Shown piece after piece: positions 1 to 6,573 of a stretch of DNA of 6,573 nucleotides. The stretch's first letter is position 1. Every line of letters begins with the position of its first letter. The notes beneath the pieces are model-generated. The model was not told the DNA's origin. It made no database searches and saw only the letters and a program-made list of their open reading frames with translations. Origin of the DNA: Lunatibacter sp035460985. GTDB taxonomy: Bacteria > Bacteroidota > Bacteroidia > Cytophagales > Cyclobacteriaceae. The position numbers and the translations under genes were made by a program. The DNA is taken from positions 1 to 6,573 of the forward strand of contig DATHWC010000227.1 in the NCBI GenBank assembly GCA_035460985.1, read 5' to 3'.

Positions 1-1669
1 TGACGGTAAGCTTATCCTTAACCCCAAACCTTCCGATCTCAAGAAAGCTTCGCTGGAGCTTATAGTTGCGGGATCTGAGGAGTTTATCCTTATGGTAGAG
101 GGCGAAGGCGACGAGGTTTCCGAGGATGAGATGGTAGATGCGCTTCAATATGCCCATGAAGAAATCAAGCGGCATTGTCAGGTGCAAAAGGAACTCACGA
201 CCCTCGTGGGAAAGGACGTTAAGCGGACTTATAACCACGAAACCCACGATGAGGCTTTGATGGAGAAAATGAAAACCGAATTGTACGATAAGTGCTACGA
301 GGCGGTAAGCCGTCAAATCCCCAATAAAAGCGAGCGCTCTGAAATCATCAAGGCGATCAAAGAAGGATTTGTTGAAAGCTTGGGAGAAGAACATCCATAC
401 AATGCATCTTTGATAGGTCCATACTTTGGGAAGATACACAAGGAAGCCGCACGAAATTTCACTCTTATTGAGAAAAAGCGACTTGATGGACGTAACCCGG
501 ACGAAATCCGTCCGATATGGTCCGTTGTGGATTATTTGCCTTCCGCCCACGGATCGGCCATCTTCACCCGGGGTGAGACTCAGTCGGTCACCACCTGTAC
601 CCTTGGTACGAAATTGGATGAGCAGATGGTAGATGGGGCGGTTCATTCAGGCTATAACAAATTTTATTTGCACTATAACTTTCCGGGATTTAGTACCGGT
701 GAGGTAAAAATAAACCGCGGACCTGGACGTAGGGAAGTAGGTCATGGTAATCTGGCGATGCGTGCTCTCAAGAGAGTGCTTCCTTCGGATGCCGAAAACC
801 CCTATACCATCCGAATTGTTTCTGATATTCTTGAATCCAACGGGTCTTCATCCATGGCAACAGTATGTGCCGGATCGTTGGCCATGATGGATGCCGGTAT
901 ACCGATCAAATCGGCAGTCACCGGGATTGCAATGGGTATGATTTCAGATCCAAAGACAGGAAATTACACCATTTTGTCCGATATCTTAGGAGATGAGGAT
1001 CACTTGGGCGACATGGATTTCAAAGTAACAGGCACTGCCAAGGGTATCACTGCCTGTCAGATGGATCTCAAGGTGGAAGGTCTGGATTATAATGTGCTTA
1101 AAGAGGCGCTTTACCAAGCCAAAAAAGGCAGACTTCACATTTTGGATGAGATCACCAAGACATTGGCTCAACCCAAATCTGATTATAAGCCACATGCTCC
1201 GCGATCTAAAAACATGGAGATTCCGAAAGAGCTTATCGGTGCTGTCATCGGGCCTGGGGGTAAAGTGATTCAGGAAATCCAAAAGGATACCGGTGCCACT
1301 ATCATTATCGAGGAATCAGACAACAAGGGAAAAATAAATATTTTCTCCAACAATCAGGAGTCCATGGATGAAGCCATCAGCAGAATCCGGGCCATAGTAG
1401 CCCAACCTGAGATAGGCGAAGTATATACTGGTAAGGTGAAAAATATCATGCCTTTTGGTGCTTTTGTCGAATTTATGCCAGGAAAAGATGGTTTGCTTCA
1501 TATTTCTGAAATTAAATGGGAAAGGTTGGAGACGATGGACGGAGTGCTTGAGTCCGGTGAGGAAATTACCGTGAAACTGATAGACGTGGACAAAAAGACC
1601 GGAAAATATAAACTTTCCAGAAAAGTTTTGCTTCCTAAAGGTGAGAAATCCGATAAATCGTCCCAATAA
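1..1669 (+). CDS. pnp: Polynucleotide phosphorylase, 5'-truncated by the window edge
   Basis: This is a 3'-5' exoribonuclease that phosphorolyses RNA to nucleoside diphosphates in the cytoplasm and is central to mRNA decay. The reading frame is open from base 2, so the first ATG at 92 is internal: the 30 codons before it match the family's conserved stretch ahead of MVEGEGDEVSE. About 555 codons are visible; family members have roughly 700-750, so most of the first RNase PH domain is missing. A helical linker (about 120-460) leads to the second RNase PH domain (about 480-1180), with FTRGETQ at 563, the phosphate-binding triple serine at 845-853, and two aspartates at 992 and 1010 that match E. 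coli D486 and D492. A KH domain with GPGG (1250-1261) and an S1 domain (about 1415-1636) follow. All key residues visible are present. No terminator is visible before rpoD, so read-through is possible. Confidence 0.97.
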   Translation, partial: DGKLILNPKPSDLKKASLELIVAGSEEFILMVEGEGDEVSEDEMVDALQYAHEEIKRHCQVQKELTTLVGKDVKRTYNHETHDEALMEKMKTELYDKCYEAVSRQIPNKSERSEIIKAIKEGFVESLGEEHPYNASLIGPYFGKIHKEAARNFTLIEKKRLDGRNPDEIRPIWSVVDYLPSAHGSAIFTRGETQSVTTCTLGTKLDEQMVDGAVHSGYNKFYLHYNFPGFSTGEVKINRGPGRREVGHGNLAMRALKRVLPSDAENPYTIRIVSDILESNGSSSMATVCAGSLAMMDAGIPIKSAVTGIAMGMISDPKTGNYTILSDILGDEDHLGDMDFKVTGTAKGITACQMDLKVEGLDYNVLKEALYQAKKGRLHILDEITKTLAQPKSDYKPHAPRSKNMEIPKELIGAVIGPGGKVIQEIQKDTGATIIIEESDNKGKINIFSNNQESMDEAISRIRAIVAQPEIGEVYTGKVKNIMPFGAFVEFMPGKDGLLHISEIKWERLETMDGVLESGEEITVKLIDVDKKTGKYKLSRKVLLPKGEKSDKSSQ

Positions 1670-1758
1670 TCTTAATTAACTTCGAAATAATAACATCGGT
1701 TGAACTTATTTAAAGTTTACTTCTGTTATTTAGTGAGTCAAAAAAATCAGATACTTGA

Positions 1759-2622
1759 ATGAGGCAGCTTAAAATTAGCAAACAGATTACCAACAGAGAA
1801 AGTCAATCTCTGGACAAATACTTACAGGAAATAGGAAAGGTGGATCTTCTCACCGCTGATGAGGAAGTCGTATTGGCTAAGAGAATCAGAGAAGGAGATC
1901 AACTTGCCTTGGAAAAGCTCACAAAAGCCAACCTGCGGTTTGTGGTATCTGTTGCCAAACAGTATCAAAATCAGGGCCTGTCCTTGGGTGATTTGATCAA
2001 TGAAGGTAATTTGGGATTGATTAAAGCCGCACAGCGATTTGACGAAACCCGTGGGTTTAAATTCATCTCCTATGCCGTTTGGTGGATCAGACAGTCCATC
2101 CTACAGGCACTTGCCGAACAGTCCAGGATAGTTCGACTGCCCCTTAACAGGGTTGGTTCACTCAACAAAATCAGCAAAACCTTTTCGGAGTTGGAGCAGA
2201 AATTTGAAAGGGAACCATCTCCGGAAGAGTTGGCCGAAGTGCTGGAAGTGACTGCCGGCGAAGTGGTGGATACCATGAAAATTTCGGGAAGACACGTATC
2301 CATGGATGCCCCGTTTGTTCAAGGTGAAGAAAACAGCCTGTTGGATGTGTTGGAGAATGACGGGGAGACCAAGCCGGATGACGGACTGATGAACGACTCG
2401 CTTCGCAAAGAAGTGCAACGTGCGCTTTCTACGCTTACCCAGCGGGAGGCAGATGTCATCACCCTGTACTTCGGATTGAATGGCGAACATGCCATGACCC
2501 TTGAGGAGATAGGGGAGAAATTCAACCTCACCAGAGAGCGTGTCAGACAAATCAAAGAGAAAGCAATCAGAAGGCTAAGACACACGTCGAGGAGTAAAAC
2601 GCTCAAGCCTTATCTGGGATAA
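1759..2622 (+). CDS. rpoD: Primary (housekeeping) RNA polymerase sigma factor, Bacteroidota type
   Basis: This sigma-70 family factor directs RNA polymerase to housekeeping promoters. At 287 residues it lacks region 1.1 and the long non-conserved insert of E. coli sigma-70, which is normal for the Bacteroidota primary sigma. The N-terminus MRQLKISKQITNRESQSLDKY is the family's usual one and fixes the ATG start. Region 1.2 spans about residues 13-45. Region 2 spans about 50-120, with RGFKFISYAVWWIRQSI (99-115) covering the -10 recognition and melting parts. Region 3 spans about 129-205. Region 4 spans about 220-275, with the -35-reading helix-turn-helix in LTRERVRQIKEKAIRRLR (257-274). The tail SRSKTLKPYLG is also typical. 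There is no Shine-Dalgarno sequence. The gene lies 89 bases after pnp and is followed directly by an intrinsic terminator. Confidence 0.97.
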   Translation: MRQLKISKQITNRESQSLDKYLQEIGKVDLLTADEEVVLAKRIREGDQLALEKLTKANLRFVVSVAKQYQNQGLSLGDLINEGNLGLIKAAQRFDETRGFKFISYAVWWIRQSILQALAEQSRIVRLPLNRVGSLNKISKTFSELEQKFEREPSPEELAEVLEVTAGEVVDTMKISGRHVSMDAPFVQGEENSLLDVLENDGETKPDDGLMNDSLRKEVQRALSTLTQREADVITLYFGLNGEHAMTLEEIGEKFNLTRERVRQIKEKAIRRLRHTSRSKTLKPYLG

Positions 2623-2647
2623 GTACTTATTTTCATAGCATACGGAG

Positions 2648-2675
2648 AGAGGGGTAGTTGCTACCCCTCTTTTTT
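2648..2675 (+). terminator. Rho-independent terminator after rpoD
   Basis: A perfect 10-base-pair stem, AGAGGGGTAG (2648-2657) with CTACCCCTCT (2661-2670), closes a three-base TTG loop and runs straight into a T tract (2670-2675). G-U and A-U pairs could extend the stem by two more. It starts 26 bases after the rpoD stop codon, so it should end the pnp/rpoD transcript and insulate trxB. Confidence 0.92.
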
Positions 2676-2729
2676 GTACCCGCTACGTTCAAATTAGTTA
2701 ACAACGTACATTTTCAGTGATGGTGGAGC

Positions 2730-2760
2730 TTTGTTTATTTTATAAAAATAGCAAAATTTG
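2730..2760 (+). promoter_or_regulatory. Candidate Bacteroidota-type promoter for the trxB operon
   Basis: TTTG at 2730-2733 is separated by 19 bases from AAAATTTG at 2753-2760. Bacteroidota primary-sigma promoters follow a -33 TTTG / -7 TAnnTTTG pattern; this one matches all of the -33 element and all but the first base of the -7 element. Transcription would begin near 2766-2768, leaving a leader of about 17 bases. Its place between a strong terminator and the first gene of an operon supports the call, but it rests on motif reading only. Confidence 0.45.
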
Positions 2761-2783
2761 CCCTTCTTTAAAACGCATTATCA

Positions 2784-3728
2784 ATGAGTGAGGAAATAGA
2801 AAAGATAAAGGTATTGATTATTGGATCTGGTCCGGCCGGATATACGGCTGCCATTTATGCGGCAAGAGCTGGTCTCAATCCGGTTTTATATACGGGAATC
2901 CAACCCGGAGGTCAATTGACCATTACCAATGACGTGGAAAACTATCCGGGATATCCGGATGGGGTCATGGGACCTGAGATGATGGAGGATTTTCGGAAGC
3001 AGGCGGAACGGTTTGGAACAGTTGTACGGTACGGATTGGTCACCAAGGTAGATTTCGACTCGCAGCCCCATAAAGTAACCGTAGACGATTCGCAGGAATT
3101 GTTGGCGGAAACGGTCATCATATCCACCGGGGCATCTGCCAAGTGGCTCGGACTGGAAAGTGAGACCCGGCTCAATGGGAAGGGTGTATCAGCCTGTGCC
3201 GTTTGCGACGGATTTTTCTTCCGCGGATTGGAAGTGGCAATAGTAGGGGGTGGAGACACAGCCTGTGAAGAAGCATCTTACCTTTCAAATATTTGCAGTA
3301 AAGTATACATGATCGTCCGTAGAGATGAATTGCGGGCTTCTCAGATCATGCAAAACAGGGTGATGAAAAACCCCAAGATAGAGATCCTCTGGAATCATGA
3401 GACTGTCGAAATCCTGGGCGAGGAAGAAGTGACAGGTGTCAAACTGAAAAACAACAAGACCAACGGTATTTATGACCTGCCAGTAGGGGCGTTTTTTGTG
3501 GCCATCGGACATCAGCCAAACACGGAGGTATTTCAGCCTTTTATCAACATGGATGAAAACGGCTATATTCAGACTATTCCCGGGACCACAAAAACCAATA
3601 TTCCCGGTGTGTTTGCCTGTGGCGATGCCCAAGACCATGTTTACCGGCAGGCGGTGACAGCCGCGGGGACAGGCTGCATGGCCGCTTTGGATGCGGAAAG
3701 GTATTTGGCTGAGCACGAACTATCCTAA
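2784..3728 (+). CDS. trxB: Thioredoxin-disulfide reductase
   Basis: This cytoplasmic flavoenzyme uses NADPH to reduce oxidised thioredoxin. At 314 residues it has the usual length of the low-molecular-weight class. Visible motifs are the N-terminal FAD-binding GSGPAG (14-19), GGQLTITNDVENYPG (42-56), the redox-active pair in CAVCD (C138 and C141), the NADPH-binding GGGDTACEEA (155-164) with the arginine pair at 179-180 that reads the 2'-phosphate, and the C-terminal FAD motif ACGDAQD (278-284). All catalytic parts are present, so it should be active with NADPH. The ATG at 2784 is the natural start because GSGPAG follows at the usual distance. It is the first gene of an apparent operon with the M23 peptidase and bshB1. 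Some divergent homologues (ferredoxin-NADP reductases of the TrxB fold) lack the CxxC pair; its presence here argues for a true TrxB. Confidence 0.96.
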   Translation: MSEEIEKIKVLIIGSGPAGYTAAIYAARAGLNPVLYTGIQPGGQLTITNDVENYPGYPDGVMGPEMMEDFRKQAERFGTVVRYGLVTKVDFDSQPHKVTVDDSQELLAETVIISTGASAKWLGLESETRLNGKGVSACAVCDGFFFRGLEVAIVGGGDTACEEASYLSNICSKVYMIVRRDELRASQIMQNRVMKNPKIEILWNHETVEILGEEEVTGVKLKNNKTNGIYDLPVGAFFVAIGHQPNTEVFQPFINMDENGYIQTIPGTTKTNIPGVFACGDAQDHVYRQAVTAAGTGCMAALDAERYLAEHELS

Positions 3729-3737
3729 TTCGTGTTC

Positions 3738-4769
3738 ATGGACCCAAACTGGCGAAACTGCTTAATCTTAGTTTTTCTTTGGATTTTGCCGGGAATAGCG
3801 ATAGGGCAGATTAATCAGCGGATAATCAAGAAATCCAATACCCAAGACAGACCCACACCAGACCAAAAAAATATTCAGCCCTTTGACGTGCAGGAATATT
3901 TGTACAATTTACAAAAAGGAACGGATTCTTTAATTTTCACAGGAAATGTGGATCTTAAAAAGCGCCTTTCAATCGTCAACGAGGATACTATTTCCATCGT
4001 ATGGGCACCCACCAACCAATTGGTGCAGGTGTCTGAACAGATTCTGATTGACAGTATTTGGGTGACTGCTTTTGAGTATTATGCTTCTTGGGATAGTAAG
4101 AAGATTGACATTTATGATTTTGATCCAAAAGGCTTCTTAGACACCATACCGATCCGGTTGTACGATCCTCAATATGGTTCACTATGGAGCATGCCCCTAA
4201 AAGACAGCAGGCTAAGTTCCGAATTTGGATTTAGAAGGTTCCGTTGGCATCACGGCGTGGACTTACGGTTGACTACGGGAGACGATGTATATAGTGCTTT
4301 TGACGGCATTGTGCGTATGGCTTCCTATGACCGCTATGGTTATGGTCATTTTGTATTGATCCGGCATAGGAACGGATTGGAGACGCTGTATGGACACCTT
4401 TCCAAAATCCTCGTGAGTGTGGGGCAGGAAGTCCGTTCCGGAGATGTTATAGGGCTTGGAGGAAGTACTGGAAGGAGCACTGGGCCACACCTTCATTTTG
4501 AAGTCCGGTATAAAGGACTTTCCATGAACCCGGAAGACATGTTCGATTTTACCGACCACAAACTCAAGCAGTCTAATTTCACACTTACTTCCCATAATTT
4601 TGAACATGTCCTCAAAATGAAGGAGGCCATTGTCCACCGGGTAAGAAGCGGGGAAAATCTGTCTGTAATAGCAAGAAGGTATGGGGTGTCCGTTTCACAT
4701 ATCACCCGGATGAATAATATTTCCACCAGCGCTGTACTTAGAGTGGGGATGGGACTGAAAATTAGATAG
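3738..4769 (+). CDS. Secreted M23 family metallopeptidase with C-terminal LysM domain
   Basis: This is probably a peptidoglycan endopeptidase acting in the periplasm or at the cell surface. The ATG at 3738, nine bases after trxB, is preferred; an in-frame GTG at 3732 would add two residues. Numbering here counts from the GTG. Residues 3-25 form a signal peptide: charged start, hydrophobic LILVFLWILPGIAIG, likely cleavage before Q26. Residues 26-160 match no domain I recognise. The M23 (LytM-like) domain at about 160-273 keeps the zinc ligands H173 and D177 (HHGVD) and H255 (HLH, 253-255), plus H222 in YGHLS, so it looks catalytically competent. A LysM peptidoglycan-binding module fills 301-345. 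No membrane segment follows the signal peptide. No specific gene name can be given; the exact bond cleaved is unknown. Intact ligands argue against an EnvC/NlpD-like inactive activator. Confidence 0.93.
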   Translation: MDPNWRNCLILVFLWILPGIAIGQINQRIIKKSNTQDRPTPDQKNIQPFDVQEYLYNLQKGTDSLIFTGNVDLKKRLSIVNEDTISIVWAPTNQLVQVSEQILIDSIWVTAFEYYASWDSKKIDIYDFDPKGFLDTIPIRLYDPQYGSLWSMPLKDSRLSSEFGFRRFRWHHGVDLRLTTGDDVYSAFDGIVRMASYDRYGYGHFVLIRHRNGLETLYGHLSKILVSVGQEVRSGDVIGLGGSTGRSTGPHLHFEVRYKGLSMNPEDMFDFTDHKLKQSNFTLTSHNFEHVLKMKEAIVHRVRSGENLSVIARRYGVSVSHITRMNNISTSAVLRVGMGLKIR

Positions 4770-4776
4770 ATAAAGC

Positions 4777-5496
4777 ATGAACAAACTTGATATACTGGTA
4801 ATAGCAGCTCACCCGGATGACGCAGAACTGTCCTGCTCCGGAACAATCGCCTCCCACGTAGCAAAGGGATTAAAAGTGGGTATCTTGGATCTTACCCATG
4901 GGGAGATGGGAACTAGGGGTACGCCTGCCATTCGGTTGCAGGAATCTGGGGTTGCGACAAAAATACTGGGGTTAAGCGCCAGGGAAAACCTCGGTTTTGC
5001 CGATGTGTTTTTCACGGAGGATAGGGAACATCAAGTTGCCATTGCACGGATTATCCGAAAGTACCGACCTGAGATCGTATTGGCCAATGCCGTAGCGGAC
5101 CGCCATCCCGACCATGGAAAGGGGGGCAGTCTGGCAACCAAAGCCTGCTTTGTCAGCGGCCTCCGTATGCTGGAAACGGAGTGGGAAGGCAAGGCCCAAA
5201 AAGCTTGGAGGCCTAAAGCGGTCTACCACTACATCCAAAACAATTATATAGAACCAAATTTTGTCGTTGACATCACCCCCTTCTGGGACACAAAAAAGGC
5301 CAGTATTATGGCATTCAAGTCCCAGTTTTTTGACCCCAATAGCAAGGAGCCTGAAAGCTTTATTTCAAGCCCAGACTTCATGGATTTTATTGAGGCAAGA
5401 GCCAAAGAGTTTGGCCACAAGATTTCCGTCAAATATGGGGAAGGATTTACCGTCGAACGGGTGATAGGGGTTAATAATCTGTTTGATCTGACTTAA
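4777..5496 (+). CDS. bshB1: Bacillithiol biosynthesis deacetylase BshB1
   Basis: This is a zinc-dependent, PIG-L/LmbE family deacetylase. It removes the acetyl group from GlcNAc-malate to give GlcN-malate, the second step of bacillithiol synthesis. The family motifs are clear: AHPDDAE (11-17) supplies the zinc ligands H12 and D15 and the general base D14, and RHPDHG (109-114) supplies the third ligand H113. These positions match the Bacillus enzyme as I know it. GEMGTRGT (42-49) is characteristic of BshB1 and separates it from general PIG-L deacetylases. The length of 239 residues is normal. It starts seven bases after the peptidase gene, so it is probably co-transcribed with trxB. The glycosyltransferase BshA and the cysteine ligase BshC are not in the window and must lie elsewhere if the pathway is complete. 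Confidence 0.93.
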   Translation: MNKLDILVIAAHPDDAELSCSGTIASHVAKGLKVGILDLTHGEMGTRGTPAIRLQESGVATKILGLSARENLGFADVFFTEDREHQVAIARIIRKYRPEIVLANAVADRHPDHGKGGSLATKACFVSGLRMLETEWEGKAQKAWRPKAVYHYIQNNYIEPNFVVDITPFWDTKKASIMAFKSQFFDPNSKEPESFISSPDFMDFIEARAKEFGHKISVKYGEGFTVERVIGVNNLFDLT

Positions 5497-5499
5497 ATC

Positions 5500-5527
5500 A
5501 ATTACGAATTAGAAATTACGAATTACG
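5500..5527. repeat. Heptanucleotide tandem repeat, tract 1 (four units)
   Basis: Four contiguous 7-base units begin four bases after the bshB1 stop codon. Units 1, 3 and 4 are AATTACG and unit 2 is AATTAGA, two bases different. No reading frame uses them. The tract lies in the convergent gap between bshB1 and pdxH. Confidence 0.85.
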
Positions 5528-5569
5528 GGGTGGGCATAATCTGTTTAAACTTATCTTAGGGAAGCAGTT

Positions 5570-5611
5570 AATTACGAATTAACCATTAACCATTTACAAT
5601 TAACAATTAAA
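5570..5611. repeat. Heptanucleotide tandem repeat, tract 2 (six degenerate units)
   Basis: Six 7-base units fit the consensus (A/C)ATTA(A/C)(C/G): AATTACG first, then variants such as AATTAAC, CATTAAC, CATTTAC and AATTAAA. The tract sits 42 bases (six unit lengths) after tract 1 and stays in the same 7-base phase. It ends 15 bases from the pdxH stop codon, on that gene's 3' side. The units drift from AATTACG to AATTAAC-like, as expected for an ageing tandem array. Confidence 0.75.
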
Positions 5612-5626
5612 CAATGCGCAAATATA

Positions 5627-6262
5627 TTACGGAGCAAGGCGTTTGAGTGTCCAGGAGTTGTCAGGCATAAGGGTGTAAAGAATCCTGTCATGAAGTCTTG
5701 CGGGGCCTCCTTGCCAGAATTCTATTTGTTCCGGCATGAGGCGAAATCCTCCCCAATGTGGCGGCCTTTTTAGTTCTTCTGCGGCAAACCGGGCTTCCAT
5801 GGCTTCTTTTCTCTTTTCCAAAAAGTCCCGGTCGGGTATTTCCTCACTTTGTGGGGAGGTCCAGGCACCGATTTGACTTTCTATGGGTCGGGAAAGGAAG
5901 TATTCATCGGACTCTGCCTCGGAGATCTTTTCTACGGAACCTTCTATTCGTACCTGCCTTTCCATTTCAGCCCAAAAAAATGTGATGGCGGCAAAGGGAT
6001 TTGCGAGCAATTCCCGACTTTTTTTGCTTTGGTAATTGGTGAAAAAAACAAAGCCGCGATCTACACCTTTCAGCAGGACTATGCGGGAGGAGGGACGGTT
6101 TTCCGGGGTAACTGTCGACAGGTGCATGGCGTTAGGTTCATTGACACCGGCATCAATTGACTCCACCATCCAGGATTTAAATTGTTCTATGGGATTTGGA
6201 TCAACCTTATTTATTTCTAATATTTTGGAAGAATACTCCTTTCTTAAGCCTGCTATTTTCAT
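5627..6262 (-). CDS. pdxH: Pyridoxamine 5'-phosphate oxidase
   Basis: This FMN-dependent cytoplasmic enzyme oxidises pyridoxamine or pyridoxine 5'-phosphate to pyridoxal 5'-phosphate, the last step of the salvage and DXP-dependent routes. At 211 residues it is close to the E. coli protein (218). Family motifs run in order: SSRIVLLKG (58-66) and FFTNYQSKKSREL (73-85) for FMN binding, ERQVRIEG (101-108), SRPIESQIGAWTSPQS (124-139), then PPHWGGFRLMP (167-177), FWQGG and RLHDR (189-193) with the substrate-contacting R189 and H191, and the terminal RLAP. The start ATG (complement of 6260-6262) gives the usual short N-terminal extension. It is transcribed toward bshB1 and away from the YqgE gene. 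I see no clear hairpin terminator at its 3' end. Confidence 0.97.
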   Translation of the reverse strand: MKIAGLRKEYSSKILEINKVDPNPIEQFKSWMVESIDAGVNEPNAMHLSTVTPENRPSSRIVLLKGVDRGFVFFTNYQSKKSRELLANPFAAITFFWAEMERQVRIEGSVEKISEAESDEYFLSRPIESQIGAWTSPQSEEIPDRDFLEKRKEAMEARFAAEELKRPPHWGGFRLMPEQIEFWQGGPARLHDRILYTLMPDNSWTLKRLAP

Positions 6263-6308
6263 TATTTTACTTATTTTTCCTTTATACTAATTTAAAAATG
6301 TAAAGATA

Positions 6309-6338
6309 TTGGAATTAAATTTTTTTGCTTTATCTTAA
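6309..6338 (+). promoter_or_regulatory. Weak candidate promoter for the YqgE-family gene
   Basis: TTG at 6309-6311 and TATCTTAA at 6331-6338 are 19 bases apart, the same spacing as in the trxB candidate. The -7 element matches only four of the six fixed bases of TAnnTTTG. Initiation would fall near 6344, which would favour the ATG at 6362 over that at 6347. The surrounding gap (6263-6361) is very AT-rich and must also carry or border the pdxH promoter on the other strand. Confidence 0.25.
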
Positions 6339-6361
6339 GCCCTCTAATGAAAAGAAATTTA

Positions 6362-6573
6362 ATGAATGTTAATTCAAACATACCGCCATCGTCAGGATGT
6401 TTATTAATATCCGAGCCCTTTCTACAGGATGAAAATTTCGTTAGATCTGTCATCTTGCTGTGTGATGCCAATGAAAAGGGATCCTTCGGTTTGATACTGA
6501 ACAAGCTTTCCATGTTTAAGTTGGGCGATCTGCTCGAGGGCATGTCCAACCTGGAATCCGAGGTGTATGTAGG
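6362..6573 (+). CDS. YqgE/AlgH family protein (DUF179), 3'-truncated by the window edge
   Basis: Seventy codons are visible before the sequence ends, from a family usually about 180-200 residues long. The opening matches the family: a short lead with IPPSSG, then LLISEPFLQDENFVRSVILLCD and GSFGLILNK, where the conserved core is LLIaxPxL...F.rsVv.l and GxxGlvlNK. The function of this small cytoplasmic family is not settled; the AlgH name comes from a proposed regulatory link to alginate in Pseudomonas, which should not be carried over here. Two in-frame ATGs are possible, 6347 and 6362. I chose 6362 because it gives a short family-like N-terminus and fits the candidate promoter; the earlier start would add MKRNL. 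No Shine-Dalgarno sequence favours either. The gene diverges from pdxH. Confidence 0.85.
   Translation, partial: MNVNSNIPPSSGCLLISEPFLQDENFVRSVILLCDANEKGSFGLILNKLSMFKLGDLLEGMSNLESEVYV

Noticed and set aside
1700..1725. TTG (1700-1702) and TACTTCTG (1718-1725) as a promoter for rpoD
   Set aside because: The -7 match is fair (five of six fixed bases) but the spacer is only 15 bases, shorter than the 19 seen at trxB. rpoD may also be read through from pnp, so I do not list it as a feature.
1689..1730. Inverted repeat AATAACA (1689-1695) / TGTTATT (1724-1730) between pnp and rpoD
   Set aside because: Only seven pairs, almost all A-T, around a 28-base loop and with no T tract after it. It is too weak for a terminator and easily arises by chance in AT-rich sequence.
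4493..4864. 123-codon minus-strand frame across the junction of the peptidase gene and bshB1
   Set aside because: It lies antisense to two well-conserved genes, has no recognisable motif, and its protein looks like a frame shadow.
5543..5550. GTTTAAAC palindrome between the two heptamer tracts
   Set aside because: An 8-base palindrome with arms that do not extend further. It is not a convincing terminator or operator.
6292..6549. 85-codon minus-strand frame opposite the YqgE-family gene
   Set aside because: The plus strand of the same stretch encodes clear YqgE/AlgH motifs. The antisense product has no family resemblance.
1..6573. Mobile element, CRISPR array, tRNA/rRNA gene, riboswitch or new multi-gene system
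   Set aside because: No transposase, integrase, direct-repeat array with spacers, cloverleaf or conserved riboswitch-like leader was seen. Every long reading frame is accounted for by a known core family.

Overview
The window looks like ordinary chromosomal core sequence from a member of the Bacteroidota. A Cytophagales-type bacterium is the best guess, but only the phylum is well supported. The evidence is a short 287-residue primary sigma factor without region 1.1, starts with no Shine-Dalgarno sequence, a candidate promoter of the Bacteroidota TTTG / TAnnTTTG type, and a bacillithiol gene (bshB1).

Layout: (1) The left edge cuts into pnp (polynucleotide phosphorylase); its second catalytic domain, KH domain and S1 domain are intact. 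(2) rpoD, the primary sigma factor, follows 89 bases later and ends at a strong intrinsic terminator. (3) After a 161-base gap with a plausible promoter comes a tight three-gene operon: trxB (thioredoxin reductase), a secreted M23 peptidase with a C-terminal LysM domain, and bshB1 (bacillithiol deacetylase). The gaps are 9 and 7 bases. (4) A 130-base convergent gap holds two tracts of 7-base tandem repeats. (5) pdxH (pyridoxamine 5'-phosphate oxidase) lies on the minus strand. (6) Across an AT-rich divergent gap of about 100 bases, a YqgE/AlgH-family gene starts and runs off the right edge.

Functionally, pnp and rpoD belong to RNA turnover and basal transcription. The middle operon joins two thiol-redox genes (thioredoxin reductase and the bacillithiol pathway) with a cell-wall hydrolase. 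pdxH supplies the PLP cofactor. Nothing here suggests a mobile element, phage, CRISPR array, defence locus or new multi-gene system. The most unusual structure is the heptamer repeat tract between bshB1 and pdxH. Promoter assignments rest on motif reading alone.
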